A stretch of DNA of 64,000 nucleotides from Siderastrea radians (lineage: Eukaryota > Cnidaria > Anthozoa > Scleractinia > Rhizangiidae). Within the stretch, counting starts at the first letter, position 1. Every line of letters begins with the position of its first letter. The position numbers and the translations under genes were made by a program. Positions 1 to 42,988 of this stretch are shown here, piece by piece. The notes under the pieces are model-generated. The model was not told the DNA's origin. It did no database searches and saw only the letters and a program-made list of their open reading frames with translations. The stretch spans positions 28,388,875-28,452,874 of the forward strand of contig OZ024895.1 of the NCBI GenBank assembly GCA_964017195.1. The letters run 5' to 3'.

Positions 1-519
1 ATTAGAATGGGAATAGGAATTAAGTGCAGGTGGGAATAAGAATGGTAGTTTAAGTGGGAATTACATGTAGATCACTAGTAACAATATGAATGGGACTTAA
101 AATGAGAATAGTCCAATTTTGGTACAATGTATGTTAAATGGAAACATTAGATTGCAATGAGGCTCTGGGTTGAATAAACCACATACTCTTTGGTTTATTT
201 CTCTATCCACCCCCATCATTTGTATTCAAATCCACCCTTTTCACAGTTTTGGAAAGACATTTTACTTTATAATTTCAAGGCTGTGCTCTAAGAAGAATCA
301 CAGGGTGCCCAGAGGCTCCCAACCATGAATTCTAGGATGCCCAGGCTTTAAGCATTAGGCAAAAAATGAGTTTTTCTAGTCGCCCAAAGCAGCCTGAAGC
401 CCCCGGGTGCTGCTAGAGCACAGCCCTGATAATTGATTCTTATTAGTTGATAACATGCTTGAAACTGATGTATAAACTCATAATTAAAAGTTTACTTAAT
501 GGTTTCTATTATGTTTCAG

Positions 520-31777
<31,258 letters not shown>

Positions 31778-32129
31778 CATTCTAAATTGCCAAAAAATCA
31801 CCCCTGATGTATCTTACAACCACTTCTCTTTTCTACTTCCTTCATCAGAAAATATAGCAATTCACTTGAAATTAGAATTTCCCTTTGTAAATAGAACTTA
31901 AAATTTTATTAGATTCTGTTGTCATAGATACGTTAACGACTCTGATTGAAAGCAAACTTTCATAAATATATATACGCTCAAGGCTTCAAGTCCGTTATGA
32001 TGAGAATTCCTGATGCTCATTTTCCAATCACAAAGTACAGAATTCTCGATGCTGTCACTAGTGCGAAAAACCGGAATGAAGTATAATAGGTAGAAAGAAA
32101 ATATATTTTGTCAAAAGATTAGTTTTATA

Positions 32130-32450
32130 ACGTAAATGATCGATTAAGCGCCGCTACTCGAATAAGCGCCGCACCTTTACCGAAAATAATTAATAAGCGC
32201 CGCGGCGCTAGTTTAGGTATTGTTTATGTGTTCATGTTACTTCTTGTATTTGAACAGCAATACTTTCACAAAGAGACTGAGAAACTGCGTTCATGATACC
32301 TCTTGTATTTCATTCGAAATAATTTTATGTTAAATTGTGCATACCTAGTATATATATATATATATTCCCCTACTGTTTTACCCGTATTTGAAAGAAGCGC
32401 CGCCCTCGAATATTAAATAAGCGCCGCGGCGCTTAATTGATCATTTACGG
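32130..32450. mobile_element. TA-flanked element with GCGCCGC-rich ends, in SHIP 3' flank
   Basis: Inverted ends CGTAAATGATCGATTAAGCGCCGC / CGTAAATGATCAATTAAGCGCCGC, each followed by further AATAAGCGCCGC motifs. A TATATATATATATATA tract lies at about 32,349-32,364. Confidence 0.7.
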
Positions 32451-33055
32451 TAGTGTTAGTTATTTAGTGTTCTTTACTGGCAGTTATTTGAATTGGAGTA
32501 CTTATGAAAATGTCAACGCACTTGATAGCTTACACTGTTTGAAGAGTAAGTGTATTCTAATATTTTTATTCGAGCAATGTTTATAAGATCACAATAGTCA
32601 AAATTTTCTAAGCGAACTTTTGCAAAACGTTTCTATTTTTTATTTGATTGAATATCAGAATTACTGATTCTAAAGTGAACACTATGAACCATAAACGTGA
32701 CATTATGAGGGCTCTAATCGGTGTGGCAAAAATGGTTTTTCGCCTATTAAAAAACTAGCATACCTTTTTATGAAACAAGGTCTTCTTTTCCCCGAGTTAC
32801 AGAAAACGCTCGTAAAAAATTGGGATAACTCTAGTGTTTGCCACTCTCGCAAACCTCCTTCGTGCTACCACAATTCTGTCAATTTTGATATTTCATAAGT
32901 AGTAGATCTATTTAATATTAGTCCTAAAACAGACTATTTCTGATCGCTGAAGTATGTATATCAAACAGATTTATTAACAATTGAATGTCAAATCAATATC
33001 TTTTATATTGTGAACAACACATCTCAGTATTAAGGATAGACCCAAAAAGTTTACT

Positions 33056-33061
33056 AATAAA
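33056..33061 (+). terminator. Candidate SHIP poly(A) signal
   Basis: First canonical AATAAA found downstream of the stop. It implies a 3' UTR of about 1.3 kb that would include the MITE at 32,130-32,450 and end near the convergent minus-strand gene. Not proven. Confidence 0.4.
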
Positions 33062-33164
33062 ATTACGACTCACTCCAAATTTTCTACAGGCTGCTTGTTT
33101 TGATTCACGGGAAGAAGCGCCTAAAAAACCACTCGCTGCTTATTATGGGCTCACGCTCTAAAAA

Positions 33165-33420
33165 TCAATTTGGCGTCGATCCCGTTTCACAGACAACGAG
33201 CAGTCTCTCTGTGAGGTAGTCGAGAGTATACAACCCACAAACGAGCGTGAGAATCGCCTGTCGCGTGGAAGCATGACGCGTGTGTGTAGTGAGGCGGCGG
33301 CTGATGACGCCCGAGTCACGTTTCGACGTCGCAGGTGAATTTCCCGCTCGCACGCTTGTTCTTTTTGCTGGACTGACCATGAGCTGAAGGAGAGACTGGT
33401 CGTAGTCTATCCGTTTTGCG
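33165..33420. mobile_element. Inverted-repeat element of the GAGCAGTCTCTC family
   Basis: Left ACGAGCAGTCTCTCTG and right GAGAGACTGGTCGTAGTCTA, with central TGACGCGTGTGTGTAGTGAGGC. It is related to the element at about 41,343-41,608. It lies just beyond the 3' end of the minus-strand Shisa-like gene. Confidence 0.55.
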
Positions 33421-33660
33421 GCCAGTCGCGTTTCGCGCTACAACCTTACATGCGGATTCTCAGAGTCCGTGCGCGCTACCTCTCGTGTAACCCAACTATT
33501 ACGCCTAAAAGCATCAAACCAATCCTCTTTGGCGCAAAAAACGAGCGAGAAGCATGTTTAAATTCGCCCAAACAGAACAAGAAATGGTACCTCCTATATT
33601 TACACTCACTGAAAAGCGTTAAGATCGTGTTTGCTCAAGCAGTTTTCTATATTCTCGACA

Positions 33661-34440
33661 TCACTGTTTGATTGCAGCACCATATGAAGGATACAAATCC
33701 CCTGATCTCCCCTCCCTCGCTGCACTGTAGGGGGGAGGTGCGTCACTTACTCGCGTTGATTCAGGGTGGTCGGGTGGGGCAATGATGGCTTGTTGGTAGG
33801 AGGGTGGATCCTGTCCGAGGTAGGGTAGGGCGTCTTGTCTTGGGTCGAGTGGTTCTTGAGTCACGGAATCTGTCTCGTCACGACTACGTGACGAAGGACA
33901 CGTCACAACAAGGATACGCCTGCGGGCGCAGTAAATGTATAATATGATGATGACGACCAAAAAACCGATTGTGCCAAATACCGAGGCATGACAATGGTAG
34001 TCCTGACAATGGTAGTCATGACAATGGTAGTCCTCCTCTTCAAGGCAAAGTCCTTTACAACAACGTAAGCTTTTCCTTCCGCAATCCGAGTCCGTGTCAC
34101 AAGAATGTCCAAGACAATTAGTACGGGGTCGAGTGCACTGACCACTAAAGCAATCTTCAAACCACCCACAGTCTAAGTAGCTTGAACAATATTCATCTTT
34201 GCAGTTTTGGTAACATTCTTTATCCTCGATGCGGCAACAGTTGAAAAATGGACAGTCAGAGTTGCTGTAACAGGGCAATGGTTTGTGAACAGCGGCTGAA
34301 CATAACAAGAAAGCAATCAGTACAAGAAATAGCAAGTATTCTTTAACGTTGACGAAACATCGGAAATCTTTAAACGTCGAAATCGCAGCCATAGCTCTCC
34401 ATTCCAATTTTCTCTCTTGTAACAAATGACTCTTATGCAA
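33661..34440 (-). CDS. Shisa-like / STMC6-type single-pass membrane protein with PPxY tail
   Basis: Intronless, 259 residues from the first Met; Met17 is an alternative start close to the signal peptide. A hydrophobic signal segment spans about residues 35-49. The ectodomain (about 55-150) is Cys-rich, with two CC-containing modules (CYSNSDCPFFNCC and CDTDSDCGRKSLRCC). A DYHC[HQ] unit is triplicated at about 137-151. One transmembrane helix spans about 154-171, followed by basic CARRR. The tail has PPSY (212-215) and PPPY (235-238), ligands for WW domains such as those of NEDD4-type ubiquitin ligases. This layout matches the Shisa/WBP1/CYYR/VOPP superfamily; the exact member is not recognised. 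It converges with the SHIP gene. Residue-level orthology is not claimed. Confidence 0.8.
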   Translation of the reverse strand: MHKSHLLQERKLEWRAMAAISTFKDFRCFVNVKEYLLFLVLIAFLLCSAAVHKPLPCYSNSDCPFFNCCRIEDKECYQNCKDEYCSSYLDCGWFEDCFSGQCTRPRTNCLGHSCDTDSDCGRKSLRCCKGLCLEEEDYHCHDYHCQDYHCHASVFGTIGFLVVIIILYIYCARRRILVVTCPSSRSRDETDSVTQEPLDPRQDALPYLGQDPPSYQQAIIAPPDHPESTRVSDAPPPYSAAREGRSGDLYPSYGAAIKQ

Positions 34441-34818
34441 TTGTGCCTGAGAGGATAACTTCGTATGATGTGTCCTGTGCTAACCTTGTGATTGAAGGTG
34501 GTGTGGTCAAACTGTGTGACAGTTAACGCCTTCAACCCTATAAGCCCTGATATAAAAATGCATATTCTCCTTACTGTTCTCCATACATTTCTTATGGAAC
34601 TAGTAAGGAGAATTTGTCTATTTTGGAGAATAGAGAGGAAGAATAGAAAAGAATACTAGAAAAGAATAGTAAGGGGAATTTGTCTTATCCTTGGTCATCA
34701 CTTCCTTTTTTCTCATCACTTGATTATTTGTGAAATTTCCATCGTTCCCATGATTGTCATTCGATAATCGTTATGCTTTCTCACGTGTGTTCCTCTTGGT
34801 CTGCATTGACTATCTTTT

Positions 34819-35107
34819 AGAGCGGTTTTCAAATGTATGTCGTAAAACCAAAGCAAAGCAATTATGCTGACCAATCACAACAGGAATAAACAACACAATG
34901 AACCAATCAGAACTCGAAGCAAATACATGTTCCAAGGTAACTGGCGTCAAGCGCGGGAAAACGCGTGCGAACAAGTCACAGTTGGTTTTGGTTCTACATC
35001 TGATTGGTTGAGAAAGTGGAGCGAGTAATATTAACCAATCACAGCGTAGTGAAGCAAAACCAAAGCAAAATGCGAATTACTTTCGACAGTCAACTGAAAC
35101 CCCCTCT
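34819..35107. mobile_element. MITE of the CGGTTTTCA family
   Basis: Ends GAGCGGTTTTCAAATGTATG and ...GACAGTCAACTGAAACCCCCTC, flanked by TA. It shares inner CCAATCAGAACTCGAAGC and GCGCGGGAAAACGCGTGCGA with the intronic copies. It lies upstream of the minus-strand gene. Confidence 0.75.
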
Positions 35108-35935
35108 ATCGAAAAATGTGCTGAAAGCTAATTCGGGCCCGTAGCTAGTATGAAGGTAACCGAGGCAGTTGCCTCGGTAAACAGTTACTGTTACTGCTTT
35201 GTTGTACAGGAAAATAACATATAAATATTTGTTTGCAGAATTAAACCACGCAGCCTAGGCAGTTGACCTCAGTTTTGTCGCGACTGTCATAGCGGGAAAG
35301 AGCAGTCTCATTAATACCTTCACATTTCTTGCAGTTTGTTCTTGGTGATTGTTTTTTTATATTCGTTCGCAGACCCATTTTGCATTCTGGTTTGTTTGAA
35401 GAAACCATGATGGCGTCTTTGATCATCTTATCTCTGGCGTCTGCCCGTCGTCAAAAACTTTATGAGGACACAACACGGGAAGTAACTTGAGACGACGGGT
35501 CTTCTAGGCTCGGATTGTGTGACGGTCCAAATAGTACTCTGTGCCCAGGTCACGCGCGTGAGCCTTACAGCGTATTGACGTCAACCATGGATTTGCCTCC
35601 AACATTCTTCAAATTTTTCAAGCACAATATAAAGGCCGGCTTCTAATCAGGCACCAGAAATAGCGATTGTTTGAATAATTAGGCGGCGCGAGACGTCGCT
35701 GCCGTCTCACGAAATGCAAGGCACATTCCTGCATTTTCGGGTGTCAGTAGACTTAGTCTTCGTACGGGCTCTAAACAATCAGGCTCGTTAGACTAAAAGC
35801 TAAACTCTCAATTACCGCACAATTTGCTTGTGATATTACCTTTTTTCCATCTATAGCTATGACGTAACCAGATGGAAAAAAGTAACCGTAGAAAGGAGCG
35901 TAATTTTGTTGTTTTGAGTTTCGCAGCGTATTGAA

Positions 35936-36348
35936 GTTAAGTAAAGGTAAACGTTGAAATGTTTATTTCTGAGGGTAGCATTGACAAAATACATTAGAAT
36001 CACTGGTCGGCATTCGAACAACGGCCTTGTTGTTATCATAAAGTAAATTAAAATGGACCTGCATCGTTGTTTAAAAATAGATTGCAATTAGCCTGCACTC
36101 GTGTCGTTAGGATCCGAATGGAGCCCTTGCCTGCAGGCTGAAACATTTGTCGTGAATGCCTAAGGGCCGTTCTTAATGATACCACGGTTTAAGAACGATT
36201 CATTTCTCCAGGTATAGCCACAGGTTTTCTCCTGAAGAAAGAGTCGTTCAGAGAGGTCACTGGTTACACACAAACAACGTTCTCAAGTTGCATACATACA
36301 TTTAATTCCTTACATACCGGAAGTGAAAACCTTTTTTCCTTAGAAAAG
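35936..36348. repeat. 413-bp tandem duplication, copy 1
   Basis: Begins GTTAAGTAAAGGTAAACGTT and ends TTTCCTTAGAAAAG. It repeats directly from 36,349. It contains the intact CGAACAACGG that serves as an empty site for the insertion in copy 2. Confidence 0.85.
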
Positions 36349-36436
36349 GTTAAGTAAAGGTAAGCGTTGAAATGTTTATTTCTCAGGGTAGTATTGACAA
36401 AATACATTAGAATCACTGGTCGGCATTCGAACAATG

Positions 36437-37781
36437 GATCGTGTCTAAAAGTACACAAGAGTGACCACGAGTGACCACGAGTGACCAAGAGTAGACCACG
36501 AGTGACCACGAGTGACCACGAGTGACTACGAGTGACCACGAGTGAGATTGCATCAAAATATTTGGCTGATGTCATGATGACGTCATCATTACACCATTTT
36601 ATCAAATAATCACTATTTCACGGCAAACTGGCCGTTTCTTGAGACCTTTATACCTGGATTCGACATTTTCGCCATTTCTAACTGAATGGGGGAGGGGCTA
36701 GGGGACGGACAGGGAGGGGGCATGGGGGGTACAAACTTCCCTCCACCCACACCCTTTAATCTCGGTTCCAGCCACTTTTCTTAACTTTTTCTTCCCGCCC
36801 TTTTTTCCGCCTCCCGTACACCTCCCTCCCTCTTTTCTACCCGGAGTCCCAAATTCTGTCCATCTCCATCCCTACCCACCCCCCCCCTCGAAGGCTACCA
36901 GTGCCCAAGGGTGACAAAAAAAAGAAAGAAAGTGAAAATGACAAATATAAAAATTAACAAAAAGCGTTTCTGTGAAAGTACGTGATTTAAGGAAATATTT
37001 AATTGTTAAACGATTATAGTGGTTTACGCTATAAATTTCTCATATCAGCAAAACAATACAATCAAACCCCTTTGTTAACTACAACAGTCTAGAAAGAGGA
37101 AATCAAAGTAATTATTTATCTTAGATTTCTTTGAATATTATTAATAACTTTTCACAGGCAATAATGTAGCTGCGAGTACGTCCAAATCGTTTGCAAGTCG
37201 CGCAAATCCCGCAGGACGCTAAACACATACGGGTAGAATGACAAATGTAAACAACTAGGCCGACGATGAGATTATCCCGCCTTTAGTTAACTGGAAACTA
37301 ACAGATTTATTAAAGCGAACTACTTTTAAGAGAATTTGGGACTCCGGGTAGAAAAGAGGAAGGGAGGTGCACAGGAGGCGGAAAAAAGGTCGGGAAGAAA
37401 AAGGTAAGAAAAGTGGCGGGAACCAAGATTAAAGGGTTTGGGTGGCGGGAAGTTTGTACCCCCCATGCCCCCTCCCTGTCCGTCCCCTAGCCCCTCTCCC
37501 ATTCAGTCAGAAATGGCGACAGTGTCGAATCCAGGTATTAAGGTCTCAAGAAACGGCCAGTTTGCCGTGAAATAGTGATTGTTTGATAAAATGATGTAAT
37601 GATGACGTCATCATAACATCAGCAAAATATTTTGATGCAATCCCACTCGTGGTCACTCGTAGTCACTCGTGGTCACTCGTGGTCACTCGTGGTCTACTCG
37701 TGGTCACTCGTGCTCACTCGTGGTCACTCGTGGTCATTCACGGTCACTCGTGGTCACTCGTGTGTACTTTTAGACACGATC
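36437..37781. mobile_element. 1.35-kb foldback element, MULE-like target duplication
   Basis: Ends GATCGTGTCTAAAAGTACAC inverted at both borders. Arms extend to about 36,856 and from about 37,331. Flanks are CGAACAATG and TGAACAATG, an 8-9 bp target duplication with one mismatch. Outer arms carry decanucleotide repeats, and each arm carries a TGACGTCA palindrome. Non-coding. Confidence 0.85.
36461..36545 (+). repeat. GTGACCACGA decanucleotide array, left arm
   Basis: About eight 10-bp units with one 11-bp unit. It is mirrored as TCGTGGTCAC units in the right arm at about 37,645-37,762, where there are more copies. Confidence 0.9.
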
Positions 37782-38140
37782 TGAACAATGGCCTTGTTGT
37801 TATCATGAAGTAAATTGAAATGGACCTGCATCGTTTAAAAACAGATTGCAATTAGCCTGCACTCGTGTCGTTAGGATCCGAATGGAGCCCTTGCCTGAAG
37901 ACTGAAACATTTGTCGTGAATGCCTAAGGGCTGTACTTAACAATATCACGGTTTAAGAACGATTTATTTCTCCAGGTAAAGCCACAGGTTTTCTCCTGGA
38001 GAAAGAGTCGTACAGAGGTCACGGGTTACAAACAAACGAAGTTCTCAAGTTGCATACATACATTTAATTCCTTACATACCGGAAGTGCAAATTGTCCATA
38101 ACAGCTCACCGGAAACCACAAACTTTTTCCTTAAGAAAAG

Positions 38141-39894
38141 GGGAGGGGGGAGGGGGGTGAGACACTATGCTCCGCCTGTAAATTCTTCAGAATTTCTTGT
38201 TCCACAGAAATTGCATTTGAGTTTACAGCCAAATGAAGGAAACCATACTCCGATTCCCACAAACGACTGTGAATTTGGGAATTAAATTCAAACAAGATCA
38301 TAGGTCGTAGACTGCGGACTGTATAAAACCTAAGCCCTCAGATGGAACATACTTTAAGCAATAAAACTTAAGTACTAGCACTTGGTCATGTTTGAGTTTT
38401 CTAAGCTGAGAAGACTGGATTGGGCCCGTAGCCAGATCAATATTTTAACCGAGGCAGTAAGTGGGAAATAAAACAGAAAAGACCAAAACTAAAACGGAAA
38501 CCGGTTGGGAAATTTATTTGTACCTTATCTATTGAACACAGTTGTCCCACAAGGTGAATTTTATAACCCAGAGGACGTGGATTTGTCACGAGTCCACGAA
38601 TCAAATTTTAGAAATTTAAGAATCACGGAACAAAAATTTACCCTTCTTACAAACAGAGATTGCAAGCCCAGTCGAGGCACCAAAAACTTTGGTCTCAACG
38701 CCCTATGATATTTTGGTGACTATTCCGAGGCGTTCACTCCGGCTCATCGGGTGGAAATTAAGGGCTTTGGCGCGAAAATATTCCAACTTTAATAATTCAG
38801 TTTTCAACAGTATGCTGAAAATACTCGTCCCTATCAAAAAAGCATTTTATAAAAACTTTGCTCTTCGACGCAAGTCATCACAATATACAACACAGATAAA
38901 AACGTAATTATTACTGGCTCTTTGAAAAGGCATAAAAACTCTGACGGCGCAAAAATTATAAATTTCTCCATGAATACTGGAGTAATCCTGAGCGCTCTTA
39001 AAAAGAAAAAGTCAAACTTTTAAATTTAGACTGTCAAACCGACGATTTTTGGAAAACGGAATTTGTCGCGGTATAAATTATTATCTCTTGGAATAGCAAA
39101 TTCTTTCCAGCCTCTCTGAAACCTCGTGTGAAAAGGCATGTCACAGTCAGACTGTATCACGAGATTTGTACACGTACAATCCTGCCCCTAGTGATAGAAA
39201 ACAACATTTGAAAACAATAGAGAATTCTAAATTGAGTGATTGACGGAACAAAGTGAATTTCTGGAAGAATACGCAATGCTGAGCGCTCTTTATAACAAGC
39301 TTACGGAATTTGAAGAGGGATTTGTTGTTGTATTTTAACATACTTAGGAAGAGAAAATAAACTCTTGAACCAGCGATGGAAAGCAAATCCTCATCAGATA
39401 AAAGGCTATCTCATTGGCAGACCCTATCATGAGCTTTCCAGACCTATATTCGATCCATCGTACACTATAAAGAATCTTGCCCTCAGTGATATAAATCAAC
39501 GTTTGAAACACTTTTGAAAGAATTCGGAAATGAGTGATTAACGGCGCAAAGTGAATTTTCATCTTGAAATATTGACGCAATCCTTAGCACTCTTAATAAA
39601 AAATGAAAAAGGAAAATTACACCTTTAAACTTCTTTGACCTTTGTTAGTGAATAACTCTACCAAGTAAAGGTAAAAATTGTAACACCATACTCAAGTTGA
39701 CGTTCAGCTTGGTAGAAGGAAGGAAAATTTTTATAAACTTCAAAAACTTGTTCGAAAAAAGGCTTTACTGGAAGCATTGCGTTAGTTTTGTTTCGCTTAT
39801 TTTGGAGCACCCGATAAAATCAAAACTGATTACGGTCAAGACACACGCCTCAACACTAAACGTAACAAGTTGATGCAGATAGAACAGATCTAGA
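38141..39894. other. Intergenic, no gene seen
   Basis: Only short chance frames. A GGGCCCGTAGCCAG...AACCGAGGCAGT fragment near 38,420 repeats one near 35,125, so part of it is old repeat. Confidence 0.5.
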
Positions 39895-39990
39895 AAAAAT
39901 ACAATAGAATAGGATAGAAGAGAGTGGAATGGAAATAGACGAGATGGAATAGGATGGGATGGGATGGAATAAGATAGGATAAAATAGATA
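39895..39990 (+). repeat. GGAT(A/G)-type microsatellite
   Basis: Imperfect GGATA/GGATG/GGAATA units on the plus strand. Confidence 0.75.
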
Positions 39991-40161
39991 CTTCTTGTTT
40001 TACTCATCACTTTTCTCATCCATCAAACTTTTGTTTTCGTCAGATCCGGCCTTGTCACGGGCAGTTGAGGAGCAGCGCGTTTTTTCTGTTGCCTTTTTAA
40101 TGGTGGAAAAGCTGTTCAAGCCAGCCTCCTTGCCGGGATATAGTCAACGTGCAGGGGCACG

Positions 40162-40689
40162 ATGAAGGAGTTCGCTTTCAAAAAGACATTAAAACAAACT
40201 GATCTACTGCAAACGTTCGGAAAATGTTCGTCTCGGCCGTTCGTCTCGAATTCGTCACCGAAATGGATTGACCGTGAAGGCCTGGGAAAAAGCCGTACAG
40301 GAACAAGGCAAGACTTCTCCCAGAGTTACCTCCGTAAGGTAATCTTTGCCACCTTCTCAGGTTCAAACAACCTATGCCTTGAAAACGTACCGTGTGGTTT
40401 TATATGGCGCTTTAATCGCAATTTTCCGTGTTCTCTGTTGCTAATACGCAAATCTTATTGGTTCAATGGTCGGCGTTATCTATTTAAATGGATAGACTGT
40501 TTCTCTCTCGGGATTATCGGTTTCAGTGATAATTGCTCGAGAAACGAAGCTTTGAAGCTTGGATGCTACTTCAAAGAGCACAAATTTTCAAGGGAAACCA
40601 TCACACCAGTAGTTCCGAGACAGAAGCCTTCTATCGCCTTTTGTTTGCAGCACACAAATGAAATTTTTTTTCCGGATGAAAATAGCTGA
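40162..40689 (+). other. Unassigned 175-codon open frame
   Basis: The longest non-repetitive open frame in the intergenic stretch, starting at an ATG. The predicted protein is Lys/Phe/Ser-rich and resembles no family I recognise. An alternative frame over 40,250-40,339 reads GLTVKAWEKAVQEQGKTSP before a GTAATC, which could be a decayed exon. More likely chance or a gene relic than a live gene. Confidence 0.15.
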
Positions 40690-41342
40690 AACTAGTATTT
40701 CGAATTTAGTCAATTTAGAGCTCACCAATTTGAAATTTTCGGCGAAACTGTTTGAAATAAAAGAGACGAATAAACATGCACGATGTAAATATAACCAAAG
40801 CAACCTATTTTTTGATGATTTAGAGGCATAAACACAAGGATTTTTCCGGTAGATGATCAGGTTTTTTCGCCGGGTGGTCCTATTCAAACAGTAGGGTGTT
40901 TTTGTTAGGGGCTATCTAGCTATGGACTGATAGTTGCCCGCCAAAATTTAACTTCTTAAAACAACAGTTAGTGGAGGGTTTAGATGCTGGTTTTATTTAT
41001 CAATTATCAGAACGATAGTTCTGAGAAAGAACAATGATTTTTTTTGTTGCTGTTGTTCACCACTTAAGTTTCTTCCATACAAACTTGCGTTTGGTGGCCA
41101 AAATAAACACACTGGCAAGTCGACCAACGCTAGAAACAGGTTGCCAAAAACAAACAAAAAACAAAGGAAATAAATAAAGGCATCTTTGTGCACCTTGGGC
41201 ACGCGACTCCCGGCTACCAAAGAAACTAATACTGAGACCATCCTGTGTCCAAACTGCTATATGTGTTATTTGAAGTCGTCGGCCTGTTATCAAAACTTTT
41301 CGCTGTTCGCCAGCCAAACCAAGTCTGTTGCCATTTGGGGAC

Positions 41343-41608
41343 TCTAGACTACGAGCAGTCTCTCTTTCCGCTCAGGGATGGGTCGAGGCAAACGATCAAG
41401 CGAGCCGGCGCGAAAATTACCCACGTCGTTGAAACGTGACCCGCGTGTCGAGCCGCTAGTGTAGTGAGTCTTTTTCCGGCTCACTACACTAGCGGCCCGA
41501 CACGCGCGTCACGTTTCAACGCGGGAGGCGATTTCGCGGTCGTTCGCTTTTTCGTTTTCCTAGACTATCCCTGAGCGGAAAGAGAGACTGCTCGTAGTCT
41601 CTGGGAAC
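41343..41608. mobile_element. MITE of the GAGCAGTCTCTC family
   Basis: GACTACGAGCAGTCTCTCTTT at the left is inverted at the right. The centre is a near-perfect palindrome around GTAGTGAGTCTTTTTCCGGCTCACTAC, with TGAAACGTGAC on both arms. Confidence 0.75.
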
Positions 41609-41724
41609 TCAGTTGTGGCTCCGTTTGATCAGGGTTCAATGTTCAGTCATGACTGTCAATGCATCAGCCATTCCAGCAGTGCCAAAATTTCCTCCCGGTG
41701 TAAGTGGGGCATTTTTCCATTTAC

Positions 41725-41990
41725 TTTTTTTTTTACGTCCACTTCAAGATGGCGGACATTTGCGTTTTTCATTATCTTGAACAACCCATAGCGTTTTAAG
41801 GTTCATAAAGCGTCCATCAATAAAAATTAAGCACGTTTTTACTGTTTGGCTTCAGCAATAGGTCGCAATTTGCGTTTAAGAAACTAACTTTGAATCCAAC
41901 CAATTTGTGAATAGCTTAAACAGTTGTTTTCATTTTTCTGCGAAAAACGTTAATCGGCCGCCATCTTGAAGTGGGCGTAAAAAGAAAATT
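41725..41990. mobile_element. Inverted-repeat element with CACTTCAAGATGGCGG ends
   Basis: TTTACGTCCACTTCAAGATGGCGG (left) pairs with CCGCCATCTTGAAGTGGGCG (right). Borders are approximate. Confidence 0.6.
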
Positions 41991-42256
41991 AGCCCGTCCC
42001 AGGGAGGGTCGGTCATTCGTGATTTGTCTACACCGGGGCTTTTGACGGCCTCGTAATTTTGTCGTGACTAAATCGCCTCGTTTTACTCATCCACTTTCTC
42101 GTCCTTTTCATAAGTCGCGCACATAAGGCTCCGGCTATGTCTAAGGAGGACATAAAAGAGAAGGCAAACCCATAGAACAAACGATTACTGGAACAAAATT
42201 GAGAAATGAGACCTCTCTGATTAACAAAATGACAAACTAAAAGCCAGAGGAAAGGG

Positions 42257-42720
42257 ACGAGCGAGTTGGTTTTCCCGATATTTCGGACGGTCAAGCCGTC
42301 CTTCTTCGGAGGATTTAAAGAATATTAATAGTCATCTTCTCTGTTTGTACCATGTGGTTGCATTAATTCTAAAAGAGAAACCATACGTAGAGCTCGCGAA
42401 TCATTTTACATAGATAAGGCCAAAACTATGCAACCACATGGTATAAACAGAGAAGATGACTATTAATCCTCTTTTTTTAAAATTTCCTTGTTATTATTTT
42501 TATTTATTTATTTATTTATTTTACACTTCTCTTTGTTTATTCATGATAATTTTATGTCGTCCTCATTGGCTTGTTTAAATTTTAAATTCCAAACAATCGT
42601 ATCATATATCTACTGTAACCGTTTTACTGCATATTGCAACGACTATCCGTATTTTCATTAAATACCCCGAAGAAGGACGGCTTGACTGTCCGAAATATCG
42701 GGAAATTCAACTCGCTCGTC
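42257..42720. mobile_element. Inverted-repeat element with nested inner palindrome
   Basis: Ends GACGAGCGAGTTG(G/A)..TTTCCCGATATTTCGGAC are inverted at both borders. An inner inverted pair AATAGTCATCTTCTCTGTTT / AAACAGAGAAGATGACTATT lies at about 42,327 and 42,447. Confidence 0.7.
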
Positions 42721-42988
42721 GTTTTTTCTTTGCTGTTTTTTCATAATAGTTTATGTTAGTAACTTAACAAACATCCCCATGTGGTCCCATCTTATAGAAG
42801 TTTCAGAGGAAAGGGAACCCGGATTGAACCTAATTGACTTCAAAGATTATATGAAACTGACATGTCATAATCACTCGGCGTGAGGGTTCAAACGCTGTGG
42901 GCTTTTCTGTAGTCTCTCTTTCTCCCTCCCGACCCGCTTGTTGCGTTTTCACACGGCTGCCGTTTTCCCCCTGTGCGTTGCTATTTTA

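Larger units (their letters stand above)
36349..38140. repeat. 413-bp tandem duplication, copy 2, split by a foldback element
   Basis: The first 88 bp (36,349-36,436) and the remainder (37,782 to about 38,140) together match copy 1. The gap is the element at 36,437-37,781. Confidence 0.8.

Noticed and set aside
36264..36605. 113-codon minus-strand frame with VVTRGHSWSL repeats
   Set aside because: Translation of the GTGACCACGA array of a foldback element.
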